Under the pieces are notes generated by a model. The model made no database searches. It was given only the letters and a program-made list of their open reading frames with translations, and was not told the origin of the DNA. Source: Oscillospiraceae bacterium (GTDB lineage Bacteria; Bacillota; Clostridia; Oscillospirales; Oscillospiraceae). Taken from it: DNA of 64,000 nucleotides. Within the stretch, counting starts at the first letter, position 1, and the number at the start of each line of letters is the position of its first letter. The DNA lies in contig CADBJU010000020.1 in NCBI GenBank assembly GCA_902795045.1, positions 17,889 to 81,888 on the forward strand, given 5' to 3'. The translations under genes were made by a program, and so were the position numbers. Of the stretch, positions 16,778 through 25,941 are shown piece after piece.

Positions 16778-17815
16778 ATGACCAAGTCGCATTCCGCCTC
16801 TTACGCCGCCGCCGGCGTCAATATCGAAGCCGGCTACGAGGGCGTAAGGCTCATGAAAAAGCATGTGGAGCGCACCTTCATCCCCGGCGTTGTATCCGAC
16901 ATCGGCGGCTTCGGCGGCCTCTTTGCCCCCAATTTTGCGGGTATGAAGGAGCCGGTGCTGGTTTCCGGCACCGACGGCGTCGGCACCAAGCAGCGCATCG
17001 CCCAGCTCATGGACAGGCACGATACTGTCGGCATCGACTGTGTCGCCATGTGTGTCAACGATATTGTCTGCTGCGGCGCAAAGCCCCTGTTTTTCCTCGA
17101 CTATATCGCCATCGGAAAAAACGATCCCGAGAAGGTGGCGTCGCTGGTCTCGGGCGTTGCCGAGGGCTGTGTGCAGGCGGGCTGCGCCCTCATCGGCGGC
17201 GAGACCGCCGAGCACCCCGGCACCATGCAGCCGGACGACTACGACCTCGCAGGCTTCTCCGTGGGGCTTGTGGACAAGGAGAAGGTCATCGACCGCAGCA
17301 AGGTGGCGGCGGGCGACGTGGTGATCGCGCTTGCCTCCTCGGGCCTGCACTCCAACGGTTACTCGCTGGTGCGCAAGGTCTTCGATGTGGAGCATTGCGA
17401 TCTCGGCGCGTTCGTCCCCGAGCTCGGCAAGACGCTGGGCGAGGCGCTGCTGACCCCGACCCGCATCTATGTCAAGCCCGTCCTCGCCGCCATCGAGGCC
17501 GCCGACGTGCACGGCATCAGCCACATCACGGGCGGCGGCTTCTACGAAAATATCCCGCGCTCTGTCCCGGACGGCTTCTGCGCCAATATCGACAAGGCCG
17601 TTGTGAAGATCCCGCCGATCTTCAAGCTCCTGCAGGAGAAGGGGAATATCCCCGAGCGGGACATGTTCAACACCTTCAATATGGGCGTCGGCATGATCCT
17701 CATCGTATCGAAGGACACGGCGGACGCGGCTCTGAACGCCCTGAAAGCCGCCGGTGAAGACGCCTATGTCATCGGCGGGATCGGCAGGGGAGAGGACAAG
17801 CTATGTCTCGCATAA
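16778..17815 (+). CDS. purM: Phosphoribosylformylglycinamidine cyclo-ligase
   Basis: 345 residues from ATG 16778, preceded by AGGAAAGG. ATP-dependent ring closure of FGAM to AIR. Motifs of the PurM/PurL/SelD fold: [15 protein letters not shown] near residue 52, [21 protein letters not shown] near 88, [12 protein letters not shown] near 138, and GVGMILIVS near 306. The frame is open upstream inside purF, but only this start has a ribosome-binding site. Overlaps the formate-channel gene by 13 bases. Confidence 0.95.
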   Translation: MTKSHSASYAAAGVNIEAGYEGVRLMKKHVERTFIPGVVSDIGGFGGLFAPNFAGMKEPVLVSGTDGVGTKQRIAQLMDRHDTVGIDCVAMCVNDIVCCGAKPLFFLDYIAIGKNDPEKVASLVSGVAEGCVQAGCALIGGETAEHPGTMQPDDYDLAGFSVGLVDKEKVIDRSKVAAGDVVIALASSGLHSNGYSLVRKVFDVEHCDLGAFVPELGKTLGEALLTPTRIYVKPVLAAIEAADVHGISHITGGGFYENIPRSVPDGFCANIDKAVVKIPPIFKLLQEKGNIPERDMFNTFNMGVGMILIVSKDTADAALNALKAAGEDAYVIGGIGRGEDKLCLA

Positions 17816-18420
17816 GAGCTGCGGTGCCGGACGGCATCCTCGCGGGCGTGATGGTCTCTGTCGGCGGGGCGGCGCTGCTGTCGGTGGACAACCGCTACGC
17901 GGGCGCGGCGCTTTTCAGCATTGCGCTGCTGTCCATCTGCTATTTCGGCTTCAACCTCTACACGGGCAAGGTGGGCTTTCTCTGGAGCACCCACGACAAA
18001 GACGCCCTGTCCATGGCCTTTCTGGGCCTTCTGGGCAATTTGCTTGGCACGCTGCTGGTGGGCTTCCTGATCGCCTGTGCTCTGCCACAGCTCCGGGACG
18101 CGGCTATGACAGCCTGCGAAAAGCGACTGACCCAGCTCCCGATACAGACGGTGATTCGCGGCTTTTTCTGCGGCATCCTGATGTACACCGCCGTCTGGAT
18201 CTACCGCGAGAAAAAGACCGCGCTGGGCATCCTTTTCTGCATCCCGGTGTTCATTCTCTCGGGCTTTGAGCACTCCATTGCCGACATGTTTTATTTCGCA
18301 CTCGCGGGGCTTTTCACACCCCGCGCGGCGCTCTTTATCCTGCTGGTGGTGCTGGGCAACAGCCTCGGCGGCCTGTTCATCCCTGCCATCCAGAGCCTGA
18401 AAGGGGGACCCCGGTCATGA
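17803..18420 (+). CDS. Formate/nitrite transporter family membrane protein
   Basis: 205 residues with about six membrane segments. Family-like features are [20 protein letters not shown] (about residue 149) and [13 protein letters not shown] near the C-terminus; [11 protein letters not shown] lies near residue 75. FNT proteins are pentameric channels for formate or nitrite; this one is shorter than the usual 260-290 residues. It overlaps purM and purN on both sides, so it is translated with them. Because PurN, the AICAR transformylase and formate-THF ligase are in the same operon, formate is the likely cargo. That is an inference from context. Confidence 0.82.
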   Translation: MSRIRAAVPDGILAGVMVSVGGAALLSVDNRYAGAALFSIALLSICYFGFNLYTGKVGFLWSTHDKDALSMAFLGLLGNLLGTLLVGFLIACALPQLRDAAMTACEKRLTQLPIQTVIRGFFCGILMYTAVWIYREKKTALGILFCIPVFILSGFEHSIADMFYFALAGLFTPRAALFILLVVLGNSLGGLFIPAIQSLKGGPRS

Positions 18421-19037
18421 CAAAAGCAAAGATCGCCGTGCTGGTCTCCGGCGGCGGCACCAATCTCCAGGCCCTCATCGACGCCGAGCGCGCGGGCAAG
18501 ATCAAAAGCGGCGAGATCGTTCTGGTGGTCTCCAACAGCGCGGCGGCCTATGCCCTCGAGCGGGCGAAGAACGCCGGGATCGAAAGTCTGTGCTTGACCC
18601 GGAAAGACTGCGGCGGACAGGAGAAATTTGAAGAAAACCTCATCGAGGCCCTGGATGCACGCGGCATCGACCTCGTCATCCTCGCAGGCTTCATGAGCAT
18701 TTTGAGCGAGACCTTTACCGGTCATTACCCCAAACGCATCATCAACATTCACCCGGCCCTGATCCCGTCCTTTTGCGGGAAGGGCTATTACGGCCTCAAG
18801 GTGCACGAGGCGGCGCTTTCCTACGGCGTTAAGGTCACCGGGGCCACGGTACACTACGTAAACGAGATCCCCGACGGGGGCGAGATCATCCTACAGAAGG
18901 CGGTCAACATCCGCCCCGGCGACACGCCGGAAATCCTGCAGAGGCGCGTCATGGAACAGGCGGAGTGGAAGCTCCTGCCAAGGGCTGCGGAGCTTGTCTG
19001 CCGCAGACTCGTGAAAGAGAAAGGGAAAACGATATGA
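18417..19037 (+). CDS. purN: Phosphoribosylglycinamide formyltransferase
   Basis: 206 residues. Transfers formyl from 10-formyl-THF to GAR. Motifs: VLVSGGGTNLQALID (residues 8-22), LAGFMSILS near 82, and the catalytic region INIHPALIPSF (Asn and His) near 103-113, with the conserved Asp in NEIPDGGEII. Overlaps the FNT gene by 4 bases and purO by 4 bases. Folate-dependent, so it relies on the downstream fhs for formyl groups. Confidence 0.95.
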   Translation: MTKAKIAVLVSGGGTNLQALIDAERAGKIKSGEIVLVVSNSAAAYALERAKNAGIESLCLTRKDCGGQEKFEENLIEALDARGIDLVILAGFMSILSETFTGHYPKRIINIHPALIPSFCGKGYYGLKVHEAALSYGVKVTGATVHYVNEIPDGGEIILQKAVNIRPGDTPEILQRRVMEQAEWKLLPRAAELVCRRLVKEKGKTI

Positions 19038-19747
19038 ACATCTACGACATCGGCTCCATCGCCGAAAAGCTTGCCGGCAATACCTATCCCGGCCGCGGCA
19101 TCATCCTCGGCCTGACCCCGGACGGAAAGAAGGCTGTCGCCGCCTACTTCATCATGGGCCGCAGCCAAAACAGCCGCAACCGTGTCTTCCTCCCCGAGCC
19201 CGACGGCATTCGCACCGAAGCCCACGACCCCGCTCTCCTGAAGGACCCCAGCCTCATCATCTATCACCCTGTGCGCGAGTACGGCGACTTCCTCATCGTC
19301 ACCAACGGCGACCAGACCGACACTGTGCGCGATTACCTCTCCAAGGGCTCCGACTTTGAAAGCGCCCTGCGCACCCGCTGCTTCGAGCCCGACGGCCCCA
19401 ACTGGACGCCGCGCATCTCCGGCATGACAGATCTCAGAAACGGCAATTACAAGCTCTCCATCCTCAAATCTGCCGATCCCGAAGGCTCTGCCTGCCTGCG
19501 CCAGACCTTCGAGTATGCGCCCCTGCCCGGCCTCGGCCACTTCCTGCACACCTATGTCGGTGACGGCAATCCCATCCCCAGCTTCCAGGGCGAGCCTGAG
19601 CGCGTGGATGTGCTGGACGACATTGACGCCTACACCGAGCTTTTGTGGAAGAACCTGAACGAGGACAACAAGATATCCCTCTACGTCCGCTATACCGCGC
19701 TGGGTGACGGCAGCGTCGAGCAGCGCATTGTGAATAAACACATTTGA
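19034..19747 (+). CDS. purO: IMP cyclohydrolase, PurO type
   Basis: 237 residues from ATG 19034, whose last bases overlap the purN stop. It closes FAICAR to IMP. The sequence matches the archaeal-type PurO family rather than the N-terminal MGS-like half of bifunctional PurH: MNIYDIGSIAEKLAGNTYPG, the typical GRSQNSRNRVF and NGDQTD segments, and the late LPGLGHFLHTYVGDG. It is followed 12 bases later by the stand-alone transformylase, so the two last purine steps are on separate proteins here. Confidence 0.88.
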   Translation: MNIYDIGSIAEKLAGNTYPGRGIILGLTPDGKKAVAAYFIMGRSQNSRNRVFLPEPDGIRTEAHDPALLKDPSLIIYHPVREYGDFLIVTNGDQTDTVRDYLSKGSDFESALRTRCFEPDGPNWTPRISGMTDLRNGNYKLSILKSADPEGSACLRQTFEYAPLPGLGHFLHTYVGDGNPIPSFQGEPERVDVLDDIDAYTELLWKNLNEDNKISLYVRYTALGDGSVEQRIVNKHI

Positions 19748-19759
19748 AGGAGCTCAGGC

Positions 19760-20938
19760 ATGAAAGAATTTGAACTGAAATACGGCTGCAACCCCAATCA
19801 GAAGCCCGCGAAGATTTACATGAAGGACGGCTCCGAACTGCCTGTCACCGTGCTCAACGGCCGTCCCGGCTACATCAATTTCCTCGATGCCCTCAACTCC
19901 TGGCAGCTTGTCAAGGAACTCAAGGAGGCCACCGGCCTGCCCTCCGCCGCCTCCTTCAAGCACGTCTCCCCGGCGGGCGCCGCTGTCGGCCTGCCGCTTT
20001 CCGAGACCGATAAGAAGATCTACTTCGTGCGCCCCGACGCCGAATTAAGCCCCATCGCCTGTGCCTACATCCGCGCAAGAGGCGCCGACCGCCTCTGCTC
20101 CTACGGCGACTGGGCTGCCCTCAGCGACACCTGCGACGCCGCCACCGCCGCCTACCTCAAGGACGAGGTGTCCGACGGCATCATCGCCCCCAGCTATACC
20201 GAGGAGGCGCTGGAAATCCTCAGAAGCAAGAAAAAGGGCGGCTACAATGTCGTACAGATCGACCCCGATTACGTCCCTGCCGCCCAGGAGTGCAAGGATG
20301 TCTTCGGCGTCACCTTCGAGCAGGGCCACAACAACTTCCGCATCGACGAAAGCCTGCTTGCCAATATCGTGACCGAAAACAGGGAGCTTCCGCAGCAGGC
20401 GAAGATCGACATGATCGTCGCCCTCATCACCCTCAAGTACACCCAGTCAAACTCCGTCTGCTATGTCAAGGACGGCCAGGCCATCGGCGTCGGCGCCGGG
20501 CAGCAGAGCCGCATCCACTGCACCCGCCTTGCGGGACAGAAAGCCGACAACTGGTACCTGCGTCAGAACCCCAAGGTGCTGGGGCTTCAGTTTGTCGACG
20601 GCATCCGCCGCGCCGACCGCGACAACGCCATCGACATCTACACCTCCGACGAGTACGACGACGTCCTGCGCGACGGCGAGTGGCAGAAGGTCTTCAAGGT
20701 GCGCCCCGAGGTGCTGACCGCCGAGGAAAAGAAGGCCTGGATCGCCACCCAGAGCGGCGTGACCTGCGGCAGCGACGCGTTCTTCCCCTTCGGCGACAAT
20801 GTCGAGCGCGCCCGCAAGTCCGGCGTGCAGTACATCGCCGAGCCGGGCGGCTCCATCCGCGACGACCACGTGATCGACACGGCAAATAAATACAATATGG
20901 TCATGGCCTTTACAGGCATGAGATTGTTCCACCATTAA
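19760..20938 (+). CDS. purH: AICAR transformylase, stand-alone PurH C-terminal domain
   Basis: 392 residues. Transfers formyl from 10-formyl-THF to AICAR. It corresponds to the C-terminal domain of PurH only. Seen: SFKHVSPAGAAVGLP near residue 53 (KHVSPAG is the active-site segment), LKYTQSNSVCYVKDGQAIGV near residue 224, GAGQQSRIHCTRLAG, and the C-terminal AEPGGSIRD near residue 362. The N-terminal IMP cyclohydrolase domain is missing and PurO upstream supplies it. RBS AAGGAG. Fourteen bases separate it from purD. Confidence 0.92.
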   Translation: MKEFELKYGCNPNQKPAKIYMKDGSELPVTVLNGRPGYINFLDALNSWQLVKELKEATGLPSAASFKHVSPAGAAVGLPLSETDKKIYFVRPDAELSPIACAYIRARGADRLCSYGDWAALSDTCDAATAAYLKDEVSDGIIAPSYTEEALEILRSKKKGGYNVVQIDPDYVPAAQECKDVFGVTFEQGHNNFRIDESLLANIVTENRELPQQAKIDMIVALITLKYTQSNSVCYVKDGQAIGVGAGQQSRIHCTRLAGQKADNWYLRQNPKVLGLQFVDGIRRADRDNAIDIYTSDEYDDVLRDGEWQKVFKVRPEVLTAEEKKAWIATQSGVTCGSDAFFPFGDNVERARKSGVQYIAEPGGSIRDDHVIDTANKYNMVMAFTGMRLFHH

Positions 20939-20952
20939 TGGGAGGCAACAGT

Positions 20953-22224
20953 ATGAAAGTACTGGTTGTCGGAGGCGGCGGGCGCGAGCACGCTGTCATC
21001 CGAAAGCTCAGAGAAAACAAGGACATCACCGAAATCTATGCCCTTCCCGGCAACGGCGGCATCGCCGCCGATGCCAAGTGTGAACCCATCGCGGCGACCG
21101 ATATTGCGGGCATCGCGGCCTTTGCTGTCGAGCATGAGATCGACTACGCGGTCGTCACGCCGGACGATCCCCTGGTGCTGGGCTGCGTGGACGCGCTGGA
21201 GGAAAAGGGCATCCCGTGCTTCGGCCCCCGCGCCAACGCCGCCATCATCGAGGGCAGCAAGGTTTTCTCCAAAAAACTCATGAAGAAGTACGGCATCCCG
21301 ACCGCCCGCTATGAGACTTTTGATAACCTGGAGGCGGCGCTTGCATACCTCAATACCGCCCCCATGCCCACGGTCATCAAGGCCGACGGCCTTGCTCTCG
21401 GCAAGGGCGTCATCATTGCGCAGACGCTTGAGGAAGCCCGCACCGCCGTCACCGACATGATGCAAAACGGCCGCTTCGGCAAGAGCGGTGAGCATGTCGT
21501 GATCGAGGAGTATCTCGAAGGCCCCGAGGTCTCCGTCCTCTCCTTTACCGACGGCAAAACCGTCAAGCCCATGGTGTCCTCCATGGACCACAAGCGCGCG
21601 GGCGATAACGACACCGGCCTCAACACCGGCGGCATGGGCACGGTTGCGCCGAACCCGTACTACACCGAGTCAGTCGCTGACCGCTGCATGGAGGAAATTT
21701 TCCTGCCCACCATCAAGGCTATGAACGCCGAGGGCCGCCCCTTCAAGGGCTGCCTCTACTTCGGCCTCATGATCACCAAAGACGGCCCCAAGGTCATCGA
21801 ATACAACTGCCGCTTCGGCGATCCCGAGACCCAGGTGGTGCTGCCGCTGCTGGAAAGCGATCTGTTCACGATCATGCGCGCCGTCACCGACGGGCGCCTT
21901 GCGGAGACGGAAGTGGAATTCAGCGACAGGCACGCCTGCTGCGTGATCCTCGCCTCCAGGGGTTACCCGGAGAGCTATCAGAAAGGCTACCCTCTAGCCA
22001 TCCCTGAGACCGTGCGCGACAAGGTCTATGTCGCGGGCGCAAAGCTTCAGAACGGGCAGCTTCTCACGAGCGGCGGCCGCGTGGTCGGCTGCACGGCAGT
22101 GGCCGATACCCTGCCTGAGGCCATCCGTGACGCCTATGAGATCGCCGGACAGGTAACATTTGAAAACGCATACTGCCGCCGTGACATCGGGGCAAGAGCC
22201 CTGCAAGCGGCGCAGGAGGAATGA
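20953..22224 (+). CDS. purD: Phosphoribosylamine-glycine ligase
   Basis: 423 residues from ATG 20953, set by GGGAGG (20940-20945). ATP-grasp enzyme making GAR from phosphoribosylamine and glycine. Motifs: VLVVGGGGREHAVIRKL at the N-terminus, VIKADGLALGKGV near residue 141, VIEEYLEGPEVSVLSF near 183, MGTVAPNPYY near 232 and IEYNCRFGDPETQVVLPLL near 283. Ends one base before the purL start. Confidence 0.96.
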   Translation: MKVLVVGGGGREHAVIRKLRENKDITEIYALPGNGGIAADAKCEPIAATDIAGIAAFAVEHEIDYAVVTPDDPLVLGCVDALEEKGIPCFGPRANAAIIEGSKVFSKKLMKKYGIPTARYETFDNLEAALAYLNTAPMPTVIKADGLALGKGVIIAQTLEEARTAVTDMMQNGRFGKSGEHVVIEEYLEGPEVSVLSFTDGKTVKPMVSSMDHKRAGDNDTGLNTGGMGTVAPNPYYTESVADRCMEEIFLPTIKAMNAEGRPFKGCLYFGLMITKDGPKVIEYNCRFGDPETQVVLPLLESDLFTIMRAVTDGRLAETEVEFSDRHACCVILASRGYPESYQKGYPLAIPETVRDKVYVAGAKLQNGQLLTSGGRVVGCTAVADTLPEAIRDAYEIAGQVTFENAYCRRDIGARALQAAQEE

Positions 22225-22225
22225 A

Positions 22226-25200
22226 ATGGTATTTCGAGTATTTGCAGAGAAAAAGCCGGGGCTGGACAACGATGCCCGCGCCCTTTTGAATGACGCAAAA
22301 ACGCTGCTCGACATTAAGGGCCTGGAGCGCGTGCGGCTGCTGAACCGCTACGATGTGGAGAATATCGACGAGACACTTTTCAACTATGCGGTCAAAACGG
22401 TTTTCTCCGAGCCGCAGCTTGACCAGACGTATACAGAGCCGGAGCTTGAAGGCGCGCATGTTTTCGCCGTGGAGTATCTGCCCGGCCAGTTTGACCAACG
22501 GGCCGACTCCGCCGCCCAGTGCATCCAGATCATCTCCCAGGGAAACCGTCCCCTCGTGCGCTCGGCCCGTGTCTATGCCCTGTACGGGGCACTCACGGAC
22601 AGCGAGATCACGGAGATCAAAAAGTATGTCATCAACCCCGTGGAGGCCCGGGAGGCCTCCCTCGAAAAACCCGAGACCCTCGCGGTGAAGTACGACATTC
22701 CCACCACGGTGGAAACGCTGGACGGCTTTAATCAGCTCAGCCGCGAGGAACTGGCGGCCTTTGCCGCAAGCCACGGACTTGCCATGGACACGGACGATAT
22801 CGCCTTCTGCCAGGCATATTTTCAGAAGGAAGGCCGCGACCCCACCATCACGGAAATCCGCGTGCTGGACACCTACTGGTCCGATCACTGCCGCCATACA
22901 ACCTTCAATACCGTCATCGACAGCGTGAAGTTTGAAGACGCCCTTCTCCAGACGGCATACAACGATTACCTTGAAACCCGCAAGGCATTGAACCGCACAA
23001 AGCCCGTCTGCCTCATGGACGTTGCCACGCTCGCCGTCAAGGCTCTCAGAAAGCAGGGCAAGCTTGACAAGCTGGATGAGTCCGAGGAAATCAACGCCTG
23101 CACGGTGAAAATCACTGTGAATGTGGACGGGAAGGACGAGCCCTGGCTGCTGCTTTTCAAAAACGAGACCCACAACCACCCCACCGAGATCGAGCCCTTC
23201 GGCGGTGCGGCCACCTGCATCGGCGGTGCGATCCGTGACCCGCTCTCGGGCCGTGCCTACGTCTACGGGGCCATGCGCCTGACCGGCGCCGCCGATCCCA
23301 CTGTCCCGATTTCCGAGACCCTGCCGGGGAAACTCCCGCAGCGCAAGATCGTCACCACCGCCGCGGCGGGCTACTCCTCCTACGGCAACCAGATCGGCCT
23401 TGCCACCGGCATCGTCGATGAGCTCTACCATCCCGGCTACGCTGCCAAGCGTATGGAGATCGGCGCGGTCGTGGCCGCCGCCCCTGCGGAGAATGTGCGG
23501 CGCGAGACCCCGGCTCCCGGCGATGTGGTGATCCTTCTCGGCGGCAGCACCGGGCGCGACGGCATCGGTGGGGCCACCGGTTCCTCCAAGGCCCACAACG
23601 CCCACTCCGTGGAGACCTGTGGGGCTGAGGTGCAGAAGGGCAACGCCCCCGAGGAGCGCAAGCTCCAGCGCTTGTTCCGCAACGGCGACGCCTGCCGTAT
23701 GATCAAGCGCTGCAACGATTTCGGCGCGGGCGGCGTATCCGTCGCCATCGGCGAGCTTGCCGACGGCCTGGACATCGACTTGAACAGAGTCCCCCGCAAG
23801 TATGAGGGCCTGGACGGAACGGAGCTTGCCATCAGCGAATCCCAGGAGCGCATGGCGGTGGTCGTGGAGAAAGAGAACGTGGACGCCTTCCTCGCCCTGG
23901 CCCACGCGGAAAATTTGCAGGCCTGCCCGGTGGCTGTGGTCAAAGCCGAAGCGCGCCTGACCATGCGCTGGAACGGGAAGACCATCGTGGACCTCAGCCG
24001 CGCCTTCCTCGACACCAACGGCGCCGACAAGCACATCGACGTGTCTGTCGCCGCTCCGCAGAATTTTAATAAGCAGGTCTCCGGCGGCTTTGCGGAAAAC
24101 TACAGGGCGCTGGCCTCCGATCTCAACTGCTGCTCCAGACGCGGTCTGTCCGAGCGCTTTGACTCCACCATCGGCGCGGGCACGGTGCTCATGCCCTTCG
24201 GCGGCAAAAACCAGCTCACCCCCATTCAGGCCATGGTGCAGAAGGTGTCCGTCGAGCGAAAGCACACGGACGACTGCTCGGTCATGGCCTGGGGCTATAA
24301 CCCCTATATCACCGAAAAGAGCCCCTACCACGGGGCGTATCTCGCGGTGGTCGAATCCGTATGCAAGCTGGTTGCCACCGGCACAAGGTTTGAGGACGTG
24401 TATCTGAGCTTTCAGGAATACTTCGAGCGCCTGGGCCATGACGCTGAGCGCTGGGGCAAGCCGCTGGCCGCCCTGCTGGGTGCCTTCCGGGCCCAGATGG
24501 AGCTCGGCATCGGCGCTATCGGCGGCAAGGACTCCATGAGCGGCTCCTTTGAAAAGCTCCATGTGCCGCCCACGCTGGTCTCCTTCGCCGTGACCACGGA
24601 GAAGACCGGCAACATCGTCTCTCCCGAACTCAAGGCGGCGGGGCACTGCCTCATGCGCCTTGCCCCGGAATACGGCGAGGACGGCCTGCCGAAAGCTGAC
24701 TCTCTATTGAAACTCTTTGACCGCGTCACCGCTCTGCTGAGAAGCGGCGAGGCCGTGGCCTGCTATACCCCGGGCTTCGGCGGCATCGCGGAAGCGGTAC
24801 TCAAAATGGCCATCGGCAACGGTATCGGCGTCGAATTTGCCGACGGCCTGAGCGTGAAAGAACTCTTCGGCTACGATTACGGCGCGTTCCTGCTCGAAAC
24901 CGTAACAGAAATCCCCGGCGCGCAGCTCATCGGCCGTACGACAGAGAATCCCGCCCTGACTATGAACGGGGAAGAACTCAAGCTTGCCGATCTGCTCACG
25001 CGCTACGAGAACAAACTCGAGGGCGTATACAGCTGCAATATCCCGACCTTGGACCAGCCCATGGAGACCTTCTCCTTCAACGCAGACAAACGCGTCGCCC
25101 CGGCGATCAAATGCGCAAAGCCGAAGGTGCTGATCCCGGCTTTCCCCGGCACTAACTGTGAATACGACAGCGCCAAGGCCGTGCGCGACGCGGGCGCGGA

Positions 25201-25915
25201 GGCGGAGGTTTTTGTGGTCAACAACCTCTCTGCCGACGGCATTGCCCGCAGCGTGGAGAGCTTTGCAGAAAAGCTCAAGACCGCGCAGATCGTCTTCATC
25301 CCCGGCGGCTTCTCCGGCGGCGACGAGCCGGACGGCTCCGGCAAATTCATCACCGCCTTCTTCCGCAATGCCGCTGTCAAGGAGGGCGTGACCGAGCTTC
25401 TGGAAAAGCGCGACGGCCTCATGTGCGGCATCTGCAACGGCTTCCAGGCGCTCATCAAGTTAGGGCTGGTTCCCTATGGCAAAATCATCGACACGGACGA
25501 AAACTGCCCCACCCTGAGCTTCAACACCATTGCCCGCCACCAGTCCCGCATTGTGCGCACGCGCATCGCCTCCAACAAGTCCCCCTGGCTTTCTCTCACC
25601 GAGGTGGGCGAGGTCTACAGCGTGCCCATCTCCCACGGCGAGGGCCGCTTCCTCGCGGATGATGCCCTGATCCGAGAGCTTGCTGCGAACGGTCAGATCG
25701 CCACCCAGTATGTGGACTTTGACGATCAGGCCACCGGTGACGTGCACTTTAACCCCAACGGCTCCCTCTACGCCATCGAGGGCATCACCTCCCCGGACGG
25801 GCGCGTCTTCGGCAAGATGGGCCACTCCGAGCGCATCGGCGCAAATCTGTACCGCAACGTCCCCGGCAACTATGATATCCGCATGTTTGAAGCGGCAGTC
25901 AAATACTTTCGCTGA
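22226..25915 (+). CDS. purL: Phosphoribosylformylglycinamidine synthase, large single-chain type
   Basis: 1229 residues from ATG 22226 (RBS CAGGAGGA). Converts FGAR to FGAM using glutamine. The long form combines two PurM-like halves with a class I glutaminase. Seen: SDHCRHTTFNT near residue 215, the ATP-site segment ETHNHPTEIEPFGGAATC near 313, GGKDSMSGSF near 767, and a C-terminal glutaminase with FPGTNCEYDSA, the nucleophile region CGICNGFQALI (about 1068) and SHGEGRF (about 1136). Because the glutaminase is built in, no purQ or purS is expected. Together with purM it forms AIR. Confidence 0.96.
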   Translation: MVFRVFAEKKPGLDNDARALLNDAKTLLDIKGLERVRLLNRYDVENIDETLFNYAVKTVFSEPQLDQTYTEPELEGAHVFAVEYLPGQFDQRADSAAQCIQIISQGNRPLVRSARVYALYGALTDSEITEIKKYVINPVEAREASLEKPETLAVKYDIPTTVETLDGFNQLSREELAAFAASHGLAMDTDDIAFCQAYFQKEGRDPTITEIRVLDTYWSDHCRHTTFNTVIDSVKFEDALLQTAYNDYLETRKALNRTKPVCLMDVATLAVKALRKQGKLDKLDESEEINACTVKITVNVDGKDEPWLLLFKNETHNHPTEIEPFGGAATCIGGAIRDPLSGRAYVYGAMRLTGAADPTVPISETLPGKLPQRKIVTTAAAGYSSYGNQIGLATGIVDELYHPGYAAKRMEIGAVVAAAPAENVRRETPAPGDVVILLGGSTGRDGIGGATGSSKAHNAHSVETCGAEVQKGNAPEERKLQRLFRNGDACRMIKRCNDFGAGGVSVAIGELADGLDIDLNRVPRKYEGLDGTELAISESQERMAVVVEKENVDAFLALAHAENLQACPVAVVKAEARLTMRWNGKTIVDLSRAFLDTNGADKHIDVSVAAPQNFNKQVSGGFAENYRALASDLNCCSRRGLSERFDSTIGAGTVLMPFGGKNQLTPIQAMVQKVSVERKHTDDCSVMAWGYNPYITEKSPYHGAYLAVVESVCKLVATGTRFEDVYLSFQEYFERLGHDAERWGKPLAALLGAFRAQMELGIGAIGGKDSMSGSFEKLHVPPTLVSFAVTTEKTGNIVSPELKAAGHCLMRLAPEYGEDGLPKADSLLKLFDRVTALLRSGEAVACYTPGFGGIAEAVLKMAIGNGIGVEFADGLSVKELFGYDYGAFLLETVTEIPGAQLIGRTTENPALTMNGEELKLADLLTRYENKLEGVYSCNIPTLDQPMETFSFNADKRVAPAIKCAKPKVLIPAFPGTNCEYDSAKAVRDAGAEAEVFVVNNLSADGIARSVESFAEKLKTAQIVFIPGGFSGGDEPDGSGKFITAFFRNAAVKEGVTELLEKRDGLMCGICNGFQALIKLGLVPYGKIIDTDENCPTLSFNTIARHQSRIVRTRIASNKSPWLSLTEVGEVYSVPISHGEGRFLADDALIRELAANGQIATQYVDFDDQATGDVHFNPNGSLYAIEGITSPDGRVFGKMGHSERIGANLYRNVPGNYDIRMFEAAVKYFR

Positions 25916-25941
25916 GGCGAAAACGATTATGAGGTGCGACC

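Noticed and set aside
22064-24646. Very long minus-strand open frame opposite purL
   Set aside because: It lies wholly antisense to a clear purL in GC-rich DNA, where long shadow frames are common. Its translation is low-complexity (Gly, Val, His, Ala) with no motif.
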